Positions 27,594 to 27,912 of a stretch of 27,912 nucleotides of DNA are shown here, piece by piece (the stretch's first letter is position 1; each line of letters begins with the position of its first letter). Source of the DNA: Lysobacterales bacterium (GTDB lineage Bacteria; Pseudomonadota; Gammaproteobacteria; Xanthomonadales; Ahniellaceae); assembly GCA_016703225.1 (NCBI GenBank), contig JADJCM010000007.1, forward strand, positions 1 through 27,912, read 5' to 3'. The notes below the pieces were generated by a model that was not told where the DNA came from, did not search any database, and worked only from the letters and a program-made list of their open reading frames with translations. The translations under genes and the position numbers were made by a program.

Positions 27594-27912
27594 TCAGTTG
27601 GGCGTCTGCCTTCGAGCGAGGCGTTCCTTTTCGTCCGCGAAGCCATGTACTGCGGCTGCTCTTCGGTCGGCGACGCGTCGGGTAACGTGAGACAAAGACC
27701 TGATTGTCAGGGAGTGTTCCCGTTGCGTAGTGGACTCCTCGGCGTCCTTGACCGGCGCACGGGACGATACCAATCAGGTCGGATTCGTCGTCGAGCGCCA
27801 CGTTGTCGCGGAGGTAGCTCAGGTAAGTTCATCTGCCCCGCGTCTCGTGGCCGAAGCTACCGATCTTGAGATCGACTGCAATCAAGCAGCGCAGGCGCCG
27901 ATGGAAGAAGAG
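27594..27912 (-). pseudogene. YhcG/DUF1016-type PD-(D/E)xK nuclease, C-terminal end, partial and frameshifted
   Basis: From the right edge the minus strand reads HRRLRCLIAVDLKIG, containing the nuclease core of the DUF1016 family. After an indel near 27830 it reads YLRDNVALDDESDLIGIV and VHYATGTLPDNQVFVSRY, which match the conserved C-terminal part of these proteins. Another indel, near 27680, leads to the ending LPDASPTEEQ and the stop at 27594. Family members are nucleases of the PDDEXK superfamily, often mobile and associated with restriction or recombination. The N-terminal domain lies beyond the window. Two indels in about 105 codons follow the pattern of this end of the window. Confidence 0.72.

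Overview
The window reads as chromosome from a GC-rich gammaproteobacterium of the Xanthomonadales/Lysobacterales type. This is an inference from the dense G+C coding sequence, the many secreted beta-helix and propeller proteins, a shared C-terminal DGFE tail and CTCTCCC-type intergenic hairpins. No rRNA, tRNA or CRISPR array is visible.

Layout. Bases 1-4213 hold broken genes: a GMC oxidoreductase running off the left edge, an intact MOSC (YcbX/mARC-like) protein divergent from a nucleotide-transporter-like MFS gene, a small outer-membrane barrel gene, and a DUF5615 (PIN-like) gene. DUF5615 is coupled to an intact DUF433 partner, which follows an intact Cu+ ATPase (copA) after 10 bp. Bases 6653-14080 are intact: an ankyrin protein, a GAF-HTH protein, a small membrane protein, a lipoprotein, and a 1161-residue receptor kinase with a periplasmic propeller, one membrane helix and a C-terminal Hanks-type kinase. 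At 14081-17016 lies a secreted three-repeat protein cut by a complete IS4-family element with a 9-bp target duplication; removing the element and one duplicate restores the frame. Bases 17020-19830 are an AT-richer stretch with two unrecognised secreted proteins. From 20011 to 22830 there is mobile debris: a frameshifted IS1634-type transposase and a truncated IS110-type transposase. Finally two secreted beta-helix genes diverge around twin 16-bp palindromes (minus-strand gene 22944-24295; plus-strand CSLREA/Calx-beta gene 24454 to about 27473), and a broken YhcG/DUF1016-type nuclease end runs off the right edge.

How the parts relate. Most genes concern the cell envelope and exported proteins. 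Two promoter-like 44-nt elements (9678 and 13954) match at 33 of 44 positions without gaps, and two weaker versions lie back to back between copA and the ankyrin gene, suggesting a shared promoter class. Every frameshift I could locate lies outside about 4213-20100, which looks more like uneven sequence quality than gene decay; the broken genes may be intact in the organism.
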